From: Gemmata palustris
GTDB lineage: Bacteria > Planctomycetota > Planctomycetia > Gemmatales > Gemmataceae
Length of the DNA stretch: 64,000 nucleotides
Direction: 5' to 3'
Assembly (NCBI RefSeq): GCF_017939745.1
Contig: NZ_JAGKQQ010000001.1
Location: 4,836,001-4,900,000, forward strand
Shown piece by piece: positions 15,760-24,657 of this stretch (the stretch's first letter is position 1; the number at the start of each line of letters is the position of its first letter). The notes beneath the pieces are model-generated. The model did no database searches. It saw only the letters and a program-made list of their open reading frames with translations, and was not told the DNA's origin. A program made the position numbers and the translations under genes.

Positions 15760-16245
15760 TTATATGTTCGCGGACGAAATCTCCAGGATCTTGAACTTGA
15801 TGGTGCCACTCGGCACTTGGATCTTGACCGTTTCGCCCTTTTTCCGGCCGATCAAGCCCTGCCCGATGGGGCTGGTTGTGAGAATACGCCCCTTATCGGG
15901 GTTTTCTTGCCCCGGACCAACGAGTTCAAAGATCTCTTCTTCGTCGACGTCGAGATCCTTAACCTTCACTCGACTCCCGAAGGCAATCGTGTCCTTCGGC
16001 AGCAAGGTCGTATCTACGATGACCGCGCGGGAGAGACGGTCGGACAAATCATTGATCCGGGCCTGGAGCATGCCCTGGTCTTCGCGCGCCGCGTGGTACT
16101 CGGCGTTTTCGCTCAAATCGCCCATCTCGCGCGCCGTGGCGACGCGCTTGGTGATCTCGATCATCTCCGACCCGCGGAACCGATCCAACTCGGCCTTGAG
16201 TTTGTCGTAGCCTTCCCGCGTCATGGGGATGCGGTCGTCGGTCAT
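15760..16245 (-). CDS. greA: Transcription elongation factor GreA
   Basis: GreA rescues backtracked RNA polymerase by stimulating transcript cleavage. The 161-residue length is typical. The N-terminal coiled coil contains the acidic tip (REMGDLSENAEYHAAREDQG), and the C-terminal FKBP-like domain includes SPIGQGLIGRKKGETV. The start MTDDRIPMTREGYDKL agrees with the family. The gene stands alone with a hairpin after it. Confidence 0.96.
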   Translation of the reverse strand: MTDDRIPMTREGYDKLKAELDRFRGSEMIEITKRVATAREMGDLSENAEYHAAREDQGMLQARINDLSDRLSRAVIVDTTLLPKDTIAFGSRVKVKDLDVDEEEIFELVGPGQENPDKGRILTTSPIGQGLIGRKKGETVKIQVPSGTIKFKILEISSANI

Positions 16246-16349
16246 GGCCGAGCGCTCCTAGTCTGTCGGTCCGGCACGGTGAGGGGTGCGGACGGGCACA
16301 CAAAAAATCATCCCGCCCCGGCCGGCGGTTGTAAAGGGCGGTCTCGATT

Positions 16350-16443
16350 CGGAAGTGCGAAGTGTCCGGTGCTGAAAGAAAAGCTCGGCAATTGTGTCGC
16401 TTATCGGTTCGCGACACTCAGCACTCGGCACTCGAAACTTCCG
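16350..16443. repeat. Short-period GAGTGC repeat forming an imperfect hairpin
   Basis: CGGAAGTGCGAAGTGTCCGG on the left is roughly complementary to TCAGCACTCGGCACTCG plus AAACTTCCG on the right. A nested hairpin (GTGTCGC facing GCGACAC) lies between. It sits between greA and the IrrE-like gene, both on the minus strand. Confidence 0.6.
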
Positions 16444-16517
16444 GGCGGCCGGAAACGGTCCGGCGGTCGCCAGCCCTGGTGCTATGGCGACCGCCGTGTG
16501 AACGCAACGTGATGATA

Positions 16518-17240
16518 TTATACGTCGTCGGGCACGGCGCGCAGAAGAATCCGGCGAAAAGGGCGGTCCGGGACGGGCCACCCCCATGCCGTCCACTCCC
16601 CGACCCGCGCCCGGTGCGGGAGGTCGAGTTCCATAACGCGGTCCACGCACTCCTGCTCGGCCGCTTCGAGCTTGCGCGTGGCCGGCGCCCGGTTCCCGCG
16701 CCGGCTCGCCACAACGCCGTCGTCCACCACCGCGATGACGCACGGCGCGTCCAGGTCCAGGAGCCGCGCCGCGATCATTTCCATGCTCGTGGTGGAGAAA
16801 ACCCGTTTGAGAGCCGGGACGTCGTACTTGCAGTCGCGGAGCGCCGAGCGCAACAGGCGCGAGGGGATCAGCACGCGGGGCACGACGAGCCCGCGCACGT
16901 GCGCCAGGAACTGTTTGCTCTCGGTCCCGATGGTCACGCTGAGCTTGCGGAAGATTTCGGGCATCAGGAGCTGCGCGATCCCGCCGGCCGCGGCGCGCTG
17001 TTGCTGCTCGGTGCTCATATCGGTGGTGAGCGTGATCCCGGTCCCGGGCGGGCGGGACCGCGGCCGGCGCCGACCGGACTCGTCCTCTTCGGCGGGTTCG
17101 ACGAACTGAACCGGGATGCCCAGGTGGTGTTCGGCGACCGCGAGCGCGTCGACCGGCCCCGCGGTCACGCCGGCGCGATCGATCAGCCCCGCGACCAAGC
17201 GATCAATGGTTTCGACCAGTTCTTCCTGCGAGAAGTCCAT
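16518..17240 (-). CDS. IrrE/ImmA-like protein lacking the HExxH motif
   Basis: A 240-residue protein starting MDFSQEELVETIDRL. The arrangement resembles ImmA/IrrE (DUF955) proteins: an N-terminal helical region with AVAEHHLGIPVQFVEP, a helix where the metallopeptidase motif should be, then LLRSALRDCKYDVPALKRVF and SMEMIAARLLDL, which is the typical ordering of the substrate-selection helices. The zinc motif HExxH is absent; the aligned stretch reads RAAAGGIAQLLMPEIF. It could be a regulatory, non-catalytic relative, or the family call could be wrong. Confidence 0.65.
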   Translation of the reverse strand: MDFSQEELVETIDRLVAGLIDRAGVTAGPVDALAVAEHHLGIPVQFVEPAEEDESGRRRPRSRPPGTGITLTTDMSTEQQQRAAAGGIAQLLMPEIFRKLSVTIGTESKQFLAHVRGLVVPRVLIPSRLLRSALRDCKYDVPALKRVFSTTSMEMIAARLLDLDAPCVIAVVDDGVVASRRGNRAPATRKLEAAEQECVDRVMELDLPHRARVGEWTAWGWPVPDRPFRRILLRAVPDDV

Positions 17241-17431
17241 ACCGGAAATGTAAACACAAACCGCCCGAAGGGGAAAGTCAGAATTACCGCCCGCGGCGCT
17301 CGATCTGAACGAAAACGTAGGGAACGTAGGGTACGAACAAGTTGAGAGCGGACACGGCGCCTCATTTGGGGAATACCCATTAGCGCGGGAGAACGCCGCC
17401 TCATGAAATGCCGTTGCAATTACCCAAGACA

Positions 17432-18607
17432 CTAGCGCCCGAAGAGCCCGCGGACGAACGCGAGGACGCCGCCCTTTTTCGCGGGCGACTTCACGAGCGC
17501 GTGCGTGCGGGAGTCGCCTTGCGCGTCGAGGCTCGGGTGCTCCGCGGAGATGCCGAGCGCCCGGCACTGTGCGAGCGGCAGCCAGGCTTGAAGCGCCTGA
17601 ACCACTTCGCGCGCGTTCTGGTAGCGCGTGTGCGGGTCTTTCGCCCCCATCTTCATGACGATCCTGGCGAGTTCGGGAGAGATTTTGGGCTGGAGCTTGG
17701 CCGGCGACGGTACCCCGCGGATCTGCCGTTCCGCCATCATTTCCGGGGCCAGACCGGGGAACGGAACTTCCCCCGTCAGCAGGAAATAGAACGTCGAGCC
17801 CAGGCTGTACACGTCGCTGCGGCAGTCCATCTCGCAGCCCCACGCCTGCTCCGGCGCGATGTGCGCGATCTCCTCCGCGTACTCCTTCGTGCTGATCCGC
17901 TTCGTGACCCGCGCCCACGGGCTCTCGAGCATGTGCGTGAGGCCCAAATCGATGAGCTTCACGCCCCGGTCCGGCGTCAGCGAGAGGTTCCCCGGCTTCA
18001 TGTCGCGGTGAATCAGGCCGCACGAGTGCGCGTGCATCAGGCCCACGGCGACCTGCGCCACGACCTGCGCCGCGGCGTCCGGCGCCAGCGGCCCCTTCTC
18101 GGCCACGACCTTGTCGAGCGTCTGCCCCGGTACGAATTCCGAGACGACGAAGTGCGTGCCCTGCCAGTACCCCACGTCGACGATGCGCGCCACGGCCGGG
18201 TGGTCCACCTTCGCGGCCGCTCGCACTTCGTCCAGGAACGCCTTCAGAATGGTCGGGTCGCTGGCCCGGTCGCACGGCAGCACCTTCAGGGCTACGGTGC
18301 GCTTGGTCGTCATGTGTTCCGCTTTGAACACCATCCCGACGCGGTCCTGCCGGATGCCGTCGAGGATCTTGTATTTGTCGAGAACGAACCCCTGCGTCCG
18401 GTTGTTGAGCAACTGCATCGCCTGGAACTTCGTGAGCAATTTCTTGCGCACGAGCAGCGCCGCGACCTGGATCGGTTCAGCAGTTGTGGGGTCGATCGAT
18501 GCGTTCGCGAACACCGCCATCAAGTCGTCCGGCGTGAGCAGTCCACTTTTGCGAACGGCACTCAAAAACGGCGAGCTGAGTCGTGGAAGTTGCGTGTGTG
18601 TTGCCAC
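17432..18607 (-). CDS. Hanks-type serine/threonine protein kinase
   Basis: A 391-residue kinase starting at GTG 18607 (upstream GGAG). Residues 1-80 hold the planctomycete kinase N-terminal region with LLTKFQAMQLL and GFVLDKYKIL. Catalytic residues are present: ATP-binding Lys108 in TVALKVLP, HRDMKPGN with Asp202, metal Asp220 in LIDLG (DLG instead of DFG) and the APE motif in IAPEQAWG. The glycine-rich loop is poor (DGIRQDRVGMVF). The C-terminus is basic and ends FVRGLFGR with no clear membrane segment, so the enzyme is probably cytoplasmic. Substrates are unknown. Confidence 0.85.
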   Translation of the reverse strand: MATHTQLPRLSSPFLSAVRKSGLLTPDDLMAVFANASIDPTTAEPIQVAALLVRKKLLTKFQAMQLLNNRTQGFVLDKYKILDGIRQDRVGMVFKAEHMTTKRTVALKVLPCDRASDPTILKAFLDEVRAAAKVDHPAVARIVDVGYWQGTHFVVSEFVPGQTLDKVVAEKGPLAPDAAAQVVAQVAVGLMHAHSCGLIHRDMKPGNLSLTPDRGVKLIDLGLTHMLESPWARVTKRISTKEYAEEIAHIAPEQAWGCEMDCRSDVYSLGSTFYFLLTGEVPFPGLAPEMMAERQIRGVPSPAKLQPKISPELARIVMKMGAKDPHTRYQNAREVVQALQAWLPLAQCRALGISAEHPSLDAQGDSRTHALVKSPAKKGGVLAFVRGLFGR

Positions 18608-19006
18608 GGACGAAAGCTCCGGACGAACTAGACGGCCTGTCACCGGAGAAAAGGTAGAACGCGATCCACCGAACGATGGGAATTCGGGCGCGAAGGCGTG
18701 TCGGGAGTATCGGATGCGCCCGGATTCCCGACGGTCGGCGTTAGAGGAAGCAAAGCGCGGCGTTAATTCATGCTCCAGCACAATTTGGAGCGATGAACCG
18801 GGTGATAAACAAAATGCCCGGGACCGCGGCATCGTGCCCGCCCTCACTGCCTTTCGCAGCGAAGAGCGGGCACGATGCCGCGGTCCGAGGAAACGTTCTT
18901 CAAATTGTTCGGGCTGCATCTGTATCGCGCAAGCAAACGATGAGATGCGGATACTGGGCAATCTGTAGCAGCTAAAAATCCGCGATCCCTGATTCGCGTG
19001 ACCGAG
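18608..19006. other. Gap of about 400 bases between kinase and M42 peptidase
   Basis: This gap lies upstream of the kinase gene and beyond the stop of the M42 peptidase gene, both on the minus strand. It holds one perfect 21-bp hairpin (18821-18886) and otherwise no coding frame, RNA or repeat that I can support. Confidence 0.5.
18821..18886. repeat. 21-bp perfect inverted repeat
   Basis: Arms 18821-18841 and 18866-18886 match exactly (GGACCGCGGCATCGTGCCCG plus one base) around a 24-base loop that contains CTTTCGCAGCGAAGAG, itself a small hairpin. Confidence 0.85.
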
Positions 19007-20077
19007 TTACGGAATCCAGTTCGTCTCCGGGCCGACGACCGCGCAGAACTCCGCGAGCAACTTCGCCGCACTCGTCAGATCGTCGAGGTGGACCACCTCA
19101 ACCGGGCTGTGCATGTAGCGATTGGGGATACCAATGAGCCCCGTGGCGACGCCCGCGCGCGCGATCTGGATCGCGTTCGCATCGGTTCCCGTAGCCCGCG
19201 GCGTTCCGCGCACCTGAACCGGGATCTCGTGTAGCTTCGCGGTCTCTTCGAGCAGGTCGAACACCCGCGGGCTGATGTTCGGCCCGCGGTACAGCACCGG
19301 CCCGGCGCCGCACTTGATGTCGCCCTGAGTTTTCTTGTCGTTTCCCGGCGTGTCGGTCGCGTGCGTCACGTCCACCGCGATGCCCACGGTGGGGTTGATC
19401 GCGTAGGCGGCCGTTGTCGCCCCACGCAGCCCGATCTCTTCGGCCACCGTCGAGGCGCCGAAGACCGCAGCCCGGAGCGGGCGCCCCTGGAGCAACCGCA
19501 CGGCCTCCATACACACCCACAGCCCGACTTTGTCGTCCATCGCGGGGCTGGCGGCGAGGCCGTTGCGGAGCGGCCGGTAGCCGAGCGCGAACGTGAGCGG
19601 GTCGCCGCACCGCACGAGCGATTCGGCCTCTTCGCGGTTCTTCGCGCCGATGTCCACCCACACGTCGGTGAAGTCCGGTACCTTTCCGCGCTCTTCCGGT
19701 TTCAGGAGGTGGATCGCGCGCCGCGCCACGACCCCGTGAATACCGCCGCTCTTCGTCCACACGGTAAGGTGTTGACCGAGCAGGATTTGCATATCCCAGC
19801 CGCCGATGGGCTGGATGTAGAGGAACCCGTCGGAATCGATGTACTGCACCATGAGGCCGATCTGGTCGCAGTGCCCCGCGAGCATGATCCGCGGCGCGTC
19901 GCCCGGGCGCCCCTCCGGGAACCGCGCCGCGAGCACGTTCCCGTGCGAGTCGGTGCGGATCTCGTCCGCGAACGGCCTCATGCGTTCGCGGACGACCTGC
20001 TGGATCTGCTGCTCGAACCCGGACGGGCTGGGCGTTTCGAGCAGGCTCTTCAAGAACTCGTGCGACGTGTGCTCCAT
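19007..20077 (-). CDS. M42 family metallopeptidase (aminopeptidase)
   Basis: A 356-residue di-zinc aminopeptidase of the FrvX/tetrahedral aminopeptidase type. Metal ligands fall at the expected places: His69 in LAGHCDQIG, bridging Asp181 in PAMDDKVG, the catalytic pair Glu213/Glu214 in VAEEIGLRG, Asp in AVDVTHATD and the C-terminal His in NRYMHSPVE. Such enzymes trim peptides in the cytoplasm. The start MEHTSHEFLKSLLETPSPSG is typical. An inverted repeat of the CGAACGGCCGG family begins 11 bases upstream of the start codon. Confidence 0.93.
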   Translation of the reverse strand: MEHTSHEFLKSLLETPSPSGFEQQIQQVVRERMRPFADEIRTDSHGNVLAARFPEGRPGDAPRIMLAGHCDQIGLMVQYIDSDGFLYIQPIGGWDMQILLGQHLTVWTKSGGIHGVVARRAIHLLKPEERGKVPDFTDVWVDIGAKNREEAESLVRCGDPLTFALGYRPLRNGLAASPAMDDKVGLWVCMEAVRLLQGRPLRAAVFGASTVAEEIGLRGATTAAYAINPTVGIAVDVTHATDTPGNDKKTQGDIKCGAGPVLYRGPNISPRVFDLLEETAKLHEIPVQVRGTPRATGTDANAIQIARAGVATGLIGIPNRYMHSPVEVVHLDDLTSAAKLLAEFCAVVGPETNWIP

Positions 20078-20087
20078 CTCAACTCCT

Positions 20088-20189
20088 GGCGAACGGCCGG
20101 TGTCAGCCGGCCGGTGAGAGCAAAACGGTTATGGGTGATTGAGAGCGAGGGTGTTTATCGCACCGGCCGGCTGACACCGGCCGTTCGCC
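20088..20189. repeat. 29-bp perfect inverted repeat of the CGAACGGCCGG family (variant)
   Basis: Arms 20088-20116 and 20161-20189 are exact reverse complements with a 44-base spacer. Compared with the 8.3-kb and 21.9-kb elements three positions differ within the arm (GGTGTCAGCCGGCCGG instead of GGCGTGAGCCGGCTGG), and each change is matched in the opposite arm. Confidence 0.92.
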
Positions 20190-20297
20190 CCGTCGTCGCC
20201 CTCCGCCCCCCCCGAAAGCAAAATTGCTCGCCCGCAAAAATGCAGGCGAGCATCGTACCGAGTCACAAAACCTTGCGAACGTCCCCGCAAAGTGATT

Positions 20298-21878
20298 TTA
20301 GTGCCGGAAGTGCCGGACGCCGGTGAACAGCATTGCGATACCGTGCTCATCGCACGCGGCAATACTGTCCGGGTCTTTCACGGACCCGCCGGGCTGAATG
20401 ATCGCGGTCACACCGGCCGCGGCCGCGGCATGAACGTTGTCCGGGAACGGGAAGAACGCATCGGAGGCCAGCACCGAGCCCCTCGACTTCTCGCCGGCTT
20501 TCTTCACCGCGATCTCGACCGACACCACGCGCGACATCTGCCCCGCCCCGACCCCGACGACCTGCGTGTCGCGGGCGAGAACGATCGCGTTCGACTTCAC
20601 GTGCTTGCACACGAACCACGCGAAGTGCAGCGCGTGGAACTCGGCTTCTGTAGGCTTGCGTTTGGTGACGACCTTCCACGCATCGGGCTTGTCCGCACCG
20701 TAGTCCCGAGCCTGCACGAGTAACCCGCCGTCCACACGGCGGTAGTCGAGCCCCTGCGGGAAGCCGGTAAGGTCGCCGGTCTTCAGGAGGCGGACGTTCT
20801 CCTTCCACTTCTTGAGCGCATCGAGCGCATGCGGTTCGTAGCCCGGAGCGATGACGCACTCGATGAACCGCTTGGCCTTCGGGTCCATGAGGGCGCTGGC
20901 GGTATCAGTATCGACGGGCCGGTTGAACGCGATGATCCCGCCGAACGCGGAGAGCGGGTCGCCGTCCCAGGCCAGACCAAATGCGTCTGCGAGCTTACCC
21001 GCAGTTGCCGCACCGCACGGGTTGTTGTGCTTCACCACCACGCACGCCGGACCCGCGAACTCCCGCGCCAGATTCAGCGCGGAATCGAGGTCCAGGATGT
21101 TGTTGTAACTGAGTTCCTTACCGTGCAGTTGCTCCGCGGTCGCGACACAAGTGCGATCGGCGGTCCCATCCGAATAGAACGCGGCGCGCTGGTGCGGGTT
21201 CTCGCCGTACCGGAGCTTCTGGTTGGGAATGAACAGCAGCGGCAGAACCTCGGGTTCGTCGAAGTTGACCGCGCCCGGCGCCCCGCCCGTCAGGAAGTAG
21301 TTCGCGATGGCGTGGTCGTAAGCGGCGATCCGGGCGAACGCCCCGCTCGCCAGTTCGCGGCGCGTTTCGCGGCCCAGTTGACCCGCGTTCTGGCCGAGTT
21401 CCTTCAGGACGGGCGCGTATGAGACCGGGTCCACAATGATCGCCACGCTCGCGAAGTTCTTCGCCGCAGCGCGGACCATACACGGCCCGCCGATGTCGAT
21501 GTTCTCGATCGCTTCGGCCTCGGTCACCCCGAGCTTCGCCACGGTCTGCTCGAACGGGTACAGGTTGCAGACGACTAGGTCGATTTCCGGTAGCGCGTGT
21601 TCAACGAGTGTCTGCATGTGCTCGGGCTTGTCGCGCTTCGCGAGCAAACCGGCGTAGATCGCCGGGTGGAGCGTCTTCACGCGCCCGTCGAGGATCTCGG
21701 GGAACTTCGTCAGTTCGCTGATGTCCTTTACGGGTAAGCCGGCGTCCGCGAGCGACTTCCGCGTTCCGCCGGTGGCGATCAGTTCGACGCCGTACTTGGA
21801 CGCAAGTTCGCGCGCGAAGTCCACAAGTCCGGTTTTGTCGGACACACTCAGCAACGCGCGGCGAATCGGACGGAGCAT
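20298..21878 (-). CDS. purH: Bifunctional AICAR formyltransferase/IMP cyclohydrolase
   Basis: PurH performs the last two steps of IMP synthesis. The 526-residue protein has an N-terminal MGS-like cyclohydrolase domain (residues 1-200; [34 protein letters not shown]) and a C-terminal formyltransferase domain ([37 protein letters not shown]). The ATG at 21878 is preceded by AGGAGG. The ribosome site lies right beside a CGAACGGCCGG-family inverted repeat that separates purH from tilS. Confidence 0.97.
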   Translation of the reverse strand: MLRPIRRALLSVSDKTGLVDFARELASKYGVELIATGGTRKSLADAGLPVKDISELTKFPEILDGRVKTLHPAIYAGLLAKRDKPEHMQTLVEHALPEIDLVVCNLYPFEQTVAKLGVTEAEAIENIDIGGPCMVRAAAKNFASVAIIVDPVSYAPVLKELGQNAGQLGRETRRELASGAFARIAAYDHAIANYFLTGGAPGAVNFDEPEVLPLLFIPNQKLRYGENPHQRAAFYSDGTADRTCVATAEQLHGKELSYNNILDLDSALNLAREFAGPACVVVKHNNPCGAATAGKLADAFGLAWDGDPLSAFGGIIAFNRPVDTDTASALMDPKAKRFIECVIAPGYEPHALDALKKWKENVRLLKTGDLTGFPQGLDYRRVDGGLLVQARDYGADKPDAWKVVTKRKPTEAEFHALHFAWFVCKHVKSNAIVLARDTQVVGVGAGQMSRVVSVEIAVKKAGEKSRGSVLASDAFFPFPDNVHAAAAAGVTAIIQPGGSVKDPDSIAACDEHGIAMLFTGVRHFRH

Positions 21879-21889
21879 CGGCAAACCTC

Positions 21890-21980
21890 CTGGCGAACGG
21901 CCGGCGTGAGCCGGCTGGTGAAAACTGATGCGAAAGCCCGTCGTCAACGCACCAGCCGGCTCACGCCGGCCGTTCGCCAG
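21890..21980. repeat. 31-bp perfect inverted repeat of the CGAACGGCCGG family
   Basis: Arms 21890-21920 and 21950-21980 are exact reverse complements with a 29-base spacer. The first 28 bases after the first CT are identical to the arm at 8270-8299. The element spans almost the whole gap between tilS (stop at 21986) and purH, and comes within 12 bases of the purH start codon. Confidence 0.92.
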
Positions 21981-21985
21981 TTTAT

Positions 21986-23101
21986 TTATTCACGCCGGGT
22001 GAGCTGAACCACTCGACCCGCGGCCCGCATGCTGATGCCGCCGGGGAAATCACAGGCGCCGGCGTTACGACACGCAACCTCGACCGCGCGTTCCCACGCA
22101 TCGAACGTCATGTCGCTCATCGGCCAGTTCTCGCGCTCCCACAGCAATCGCAGCGCCGCACGTGTCACGGCGCGTGGTGCCCCGGCGAGCGCGCTCGCAT
22201 CAAGGACCAGCACGTGCGCGACCCGCGGGCGCTCGGCCCGTGCGAGCAATTCACCCGCAGCCACTGAGATGACTTCGTGCGCGTCGCCGGCGTGCTCCGC
22301 GAGGTGCGTGAGCGCGGATACGACATCGGGGTTGAACGTTTTGAGTAGCGGCAGCAGCTCGTGCCGAATGCGGTTGCGCGTGAACCGCGTGTCCGCGTTC
22401 GTGCTATCGGTGCGGTAGGGCTGGCCGATCTCCGCGAGGTACGCCAGCACATCGACGCGCGTGACTGTGAGGAGGGGGCGAAGGATGGAAAGCCCGGAAA
22501 GCACCCCCTCCCCAACCCCTCCCCTAAACGGAGAGGGGCTGAAATCCGGCGATTGCGGTGCGATTGTCTTTGGCTTTGGCTCTGCTCCCCCTTCCTTTTT
22601 AGGGAAGGGGGTTGGGGGGTTAGGTTCTTCGCGTTCAGCTCGCCTTTCGGCCGCGATCCCCCGCAATCCCTGCAGCCCCGTGCCGCGAATGAGCCGGTGG
22701 AGCACCGTCTCCGCTTGATCGTCGGCGGTGTGCGCGGTCGCGACCCACGGCGCGCCGGAGGCGTGTGCCACGTCCGCGAAGAACTCGTACCGCACCCGGC
22801 GCGCGGTCGATTCGAGGTTGCCACCGGCCGCGAGCACGGCTACATCCGCGCTCTTAATGCGGCACTCCGTGTCGAGGGTCGCGCACAGTTCGCGCGCGAA
22901 AGCTTCGTCGCCGTCGGACTCTTCCCCACGGAGCCGGTGGTTCACGTGCGCAACGATCACCGAAGCGCCGCAGGCGTGCAGCGCGCACAAGAGCGCCACG
23001 CTGTCCGCGCCGCCAGAAACTGCCACAACGCCCGGCCCCGGCCGACTCGCCGTAAACCGCCGGACCGCCCGCAACACGCGCGTCACGCTACGTTCTCGCA
23101 C
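21986..23101 (-). CDS. tilS: tRNA(Ile)-lysidine synthetase with in-frame repeat insertion
   Basis: TilS adds lysine to C34 of tRNA(Ile2) so that it reads AUA. The 371-residue protein has the PP-loop SGGADSVALL (residues 29-38), HVNHRLRG, and TAHTADDQAETVLHRLIRG. Between residues about 156 and 204 a proline/glycine-rich stretch (PNPPTPFPKKEGG and SPSPFRGGVGEG) breaks the core domain just before SILRPLL. This stretch is encoded by a palindromic repeat that happens to stay open in this frame. The catalytic motifs on both sides are intact, so the enzyme, which is normally essential, probably tolerates the insertion as a loop. Confidence 0.9.
   Translation of the reverse strand: MRERSVTRVLRAVRRFTASRPGPGVVAVSGGADSVALLCALHACGASVIVAHVNHRLRGEESDGDEAFARELCATLDTECRIKSADVAVLAAGGNLESTARRVRYEFFADVAHASGAPWVATAHTADDQAETVLHRLIRGTGLQGLRGIAAERRAEREEPNPPTPFPKKEGGAEPKPKTIAPQSPDFSPSPFRGGVGEGVLSGLSILRPLLTVTRVDVLAYLAEIGQPYRTDSTNADTRFTRNRIRHELLPLLKTFNPDVVSALTHLAEHAGDAHEVISVAAGELLARAERPRVAHVLVLDASALAGAPRAVTRAALRLLWERENWPMSDMTFDAWERAVEVACRNAGACDFPGGISMRAAGRVVQLTRRE
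22490..22635. repeat. Palindromic repeat inserted within tilS coding sequence
   Basis: Two GC-rich hairpins (around CCCCTCCCCTAAACGGAGAG and CCCCCTTCCTTTTTAGGGAA) face each other, and the outer stretches CCCTCCCCAACCCC and GGGGGTTGGGGGG are also complementary. A related element sits in an intergenic gap at 43242-43336. It adds about 48 codons to tilS without a frameshift or stop. Confidence 0.75.
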
Positions 23102-23184
23102 CGAGTAGAATCCCTGATATCATCCTGACACGCGATCGGGATGAGAGAAAGTCCGCTTGCGTCGCGACCCGCCGGAGGCTATGC

Positions 23185-23709
23185 GTGCAACCCGAACAAC
23201 CCGATACGAACACCCACAACGAGAAGCCGCCCCGAGCGAAGGTGATTCGCCCCGCGGAAGCGACCGCCCACCTGAAGCGGGTCGTGCGGGCGTCGCTGCT
23301 CGCGCTCGCGGGGGTACTCGCGGCGGTGTTCGCGGCGGCCGCGTACATCCACCCTTACGACGAGGCCGGCGCGCCGCGGACGATGTCGACGCACACACAG
23401 CTCGGGATGCCGCCGTGTAACTTCGCGACGCTGACCGGCAAGCCGTGCCCCTCGTGCGGGATGACAACGAGTTTCGCCCTCCTGGTTCACGGGGACGTGT
23501 CCGCGTCGCTGCGGGCGAACTGGGTCGGCACCACGATTTGCGTGATCTGGGCGGTCACACTGGTGTGGGCACTGGCGAGCGGCCTGCGGGGGCGGGCGCT
23601 CTTCGTTCCGAACCGCCGCGGGGCCGGCGAACTGATTTTCACGTGCGTCACCGGTGCCGTCGTCGTTCTCATGCTCGCGCGCTGGGGCGTGCTGTTAGTT
23701 TGGGGGTAA
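23185..23709 (+). CDS. DUF2752 membrane protein
   Basis: A 174-residue protein with three hydrophobic segments. The DUF2752 signature is clear: PPCNFATLTGKPCPSCGMTT followed by SFALLVHGD and a short helix ending in N. The conserved cysteines (C-x8-G-x-PC-x-x-CG) suggest a metal or redox site; the role of the family is unknown. The start is GTG 23185, with GGAGG six bases upstream; an ATG four bases earlier is in another frame. Confidence 0.85.
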   Translation: MQPEQPDTNTHNEKPPRAKVIRPAEATAHLKRVVRASLLALAGVLAAVFAAAAYIHPYDEAGAPRTMSTHTQLGMPPCNFATLTGKPCPSCGMTTSFALLVHGDVSASLRANWVGTTICVIWAVTLVWALASGLRGRALFVPNRRGAGELIFTCVTGAVVVLMLARWGVLLVWG

Positions 23710-23835
23710 AGATCAGCGGGCAGAAATCAGCAGCCGGAGAACAGAACGTCTCGGCTGACCGGTGCTCCGCCCCTGGTCTCGGAATTTTGTCTTCTGAATT
23801 CTGTTGTTTTGTTGTTTTAAGAGGGGGGTTCACGG

Positions 23836-24546
23836 ATGAACCGTAGTAGAGCCGGAAAGTGGGCCCGCCGGGCGGTGTGGGGATCGTTCTTCGTGGTCGC
23901 GGGTATCGGGTGCAGCCCGCTGAACGTCGCGGCGTTCATCTTCGCACGCGACGACAAGGTGCCGGCGCCGTCGCCCCTCACCTTTGCCAAGGACGGGCCG
24001 AAGAAGGATAAGGACGAGGTCGTCGTCGTGCTGCTGCCGCAAGTGGCGCCCGGGAGCGCCCCGCAGTTCGCGACCATCGCCAACGAACTCGGCGACAAGC
24101 TGGCGCGCCAGATGCCCGAACTGGCGAAAGAGAACAAAGAGAAGCGGAAACTCAAGATCCTGACGCAGACGCAGGTCAACAAGTTCAAGATGGAGAACTC
24201 GACCTGGAAGAAGATGAGCGCGGACGAGATCGGCCAGAAGCTCGGCGCCGACTTCGTGCTCGAGATCTGGATGGACAAGATGCGCCTGTACCAGCCCGGG
24301 AGCCTGAACAACATCTACGAGGGCCGGGCCGAGATCCAGGTCACCGTGTACGAGGTCGGGACCGGGGACGGGATGCCCAAGGACAAGTACCCGCTCTCGT
24401 TCTCGTACCCGAAGACCGGCGTGCGCCCGGCCGACGCGGTTTCCGAGAGCACCTTCAAGGGCCAGTTCATCGAGAACCTCGCCTCGGAAATCGCCAAGAT
24501 GCACATCGACCACAAGCCGAGTAACAGCATCGCCGACGGGCGCTGA
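23836..24546 (+). CDS. Predicted lipoprotein, unknown
   Basis: A 236-residue protein with a lipoprotein signal: basic start, hydrophobic stretch WGSFFVVAGIG and the lipobox Cys at about residue 26 (GIGCS). The mature part is hydrophilic with a conserved-looking VVVVLLPQVAPGS, a KKDKDE linker and ILTQTQVNKFKMEN. The alternation of strand and helix and QKLGADFVLEIWMDKMRLYQ resemble periplasmic proteins that read out as outer-membrane or CsgG-like components, but I would not assign a family. A good terminator follows. Confidence 0.7.
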   Translation: MNRSRAGKWARRAVWGSFFVVAGIGCSPLNVAAFIFARDDKVPAPSPLTFAKDGPKKDKDEVVVVLLPQVAPGSAPQFATIANELGDKLARQMPELAKENKEKRKLKILTQTQVNKFKMENSTWKKMSADEIGQKLGADFVLEIWMDKMRLYQPGSLNNIYEGRAEIQVTVYEVGTGDGMPKDKYPLSFSYPKTGVRPADAVSESTFKGQFIENLASEIAKMHIDHKPSNSIADGR

Positions 24547-24568
24547 TTCGGGGCGAGCTGAACAAAAA

Positions 24569-24613
24569 GGGCGGGGAACGGGTCGGGCAACCGATCCGTT
24601 CCCCGCCCGCGTT
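24569..24613 (+). terminator. Rho-independent-like terminator after the lipoprotein gene
   Basis: GGGCGGGGAACGG pairs with CCGTTCCCCGCCC, with a further TCGG/CCGA pair near the loop, followed by GCGTTTATA. The T-run is weak but the stem is long. Confidence 0.65.
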
Positions 24614-24657
24614 TATACTAACCCCATGCCCGTGCCGAACTCCTCCGAGGTTCACCG

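Noticed and set aside
17241-18275. Long N-terminal extension of the IrrE-like frame
   Set aside because: The upstream part overlaps the kinase gene in another frame and is Arg/Gly/Ala-rich. The sensible start is MDFSQEEL near 17240.
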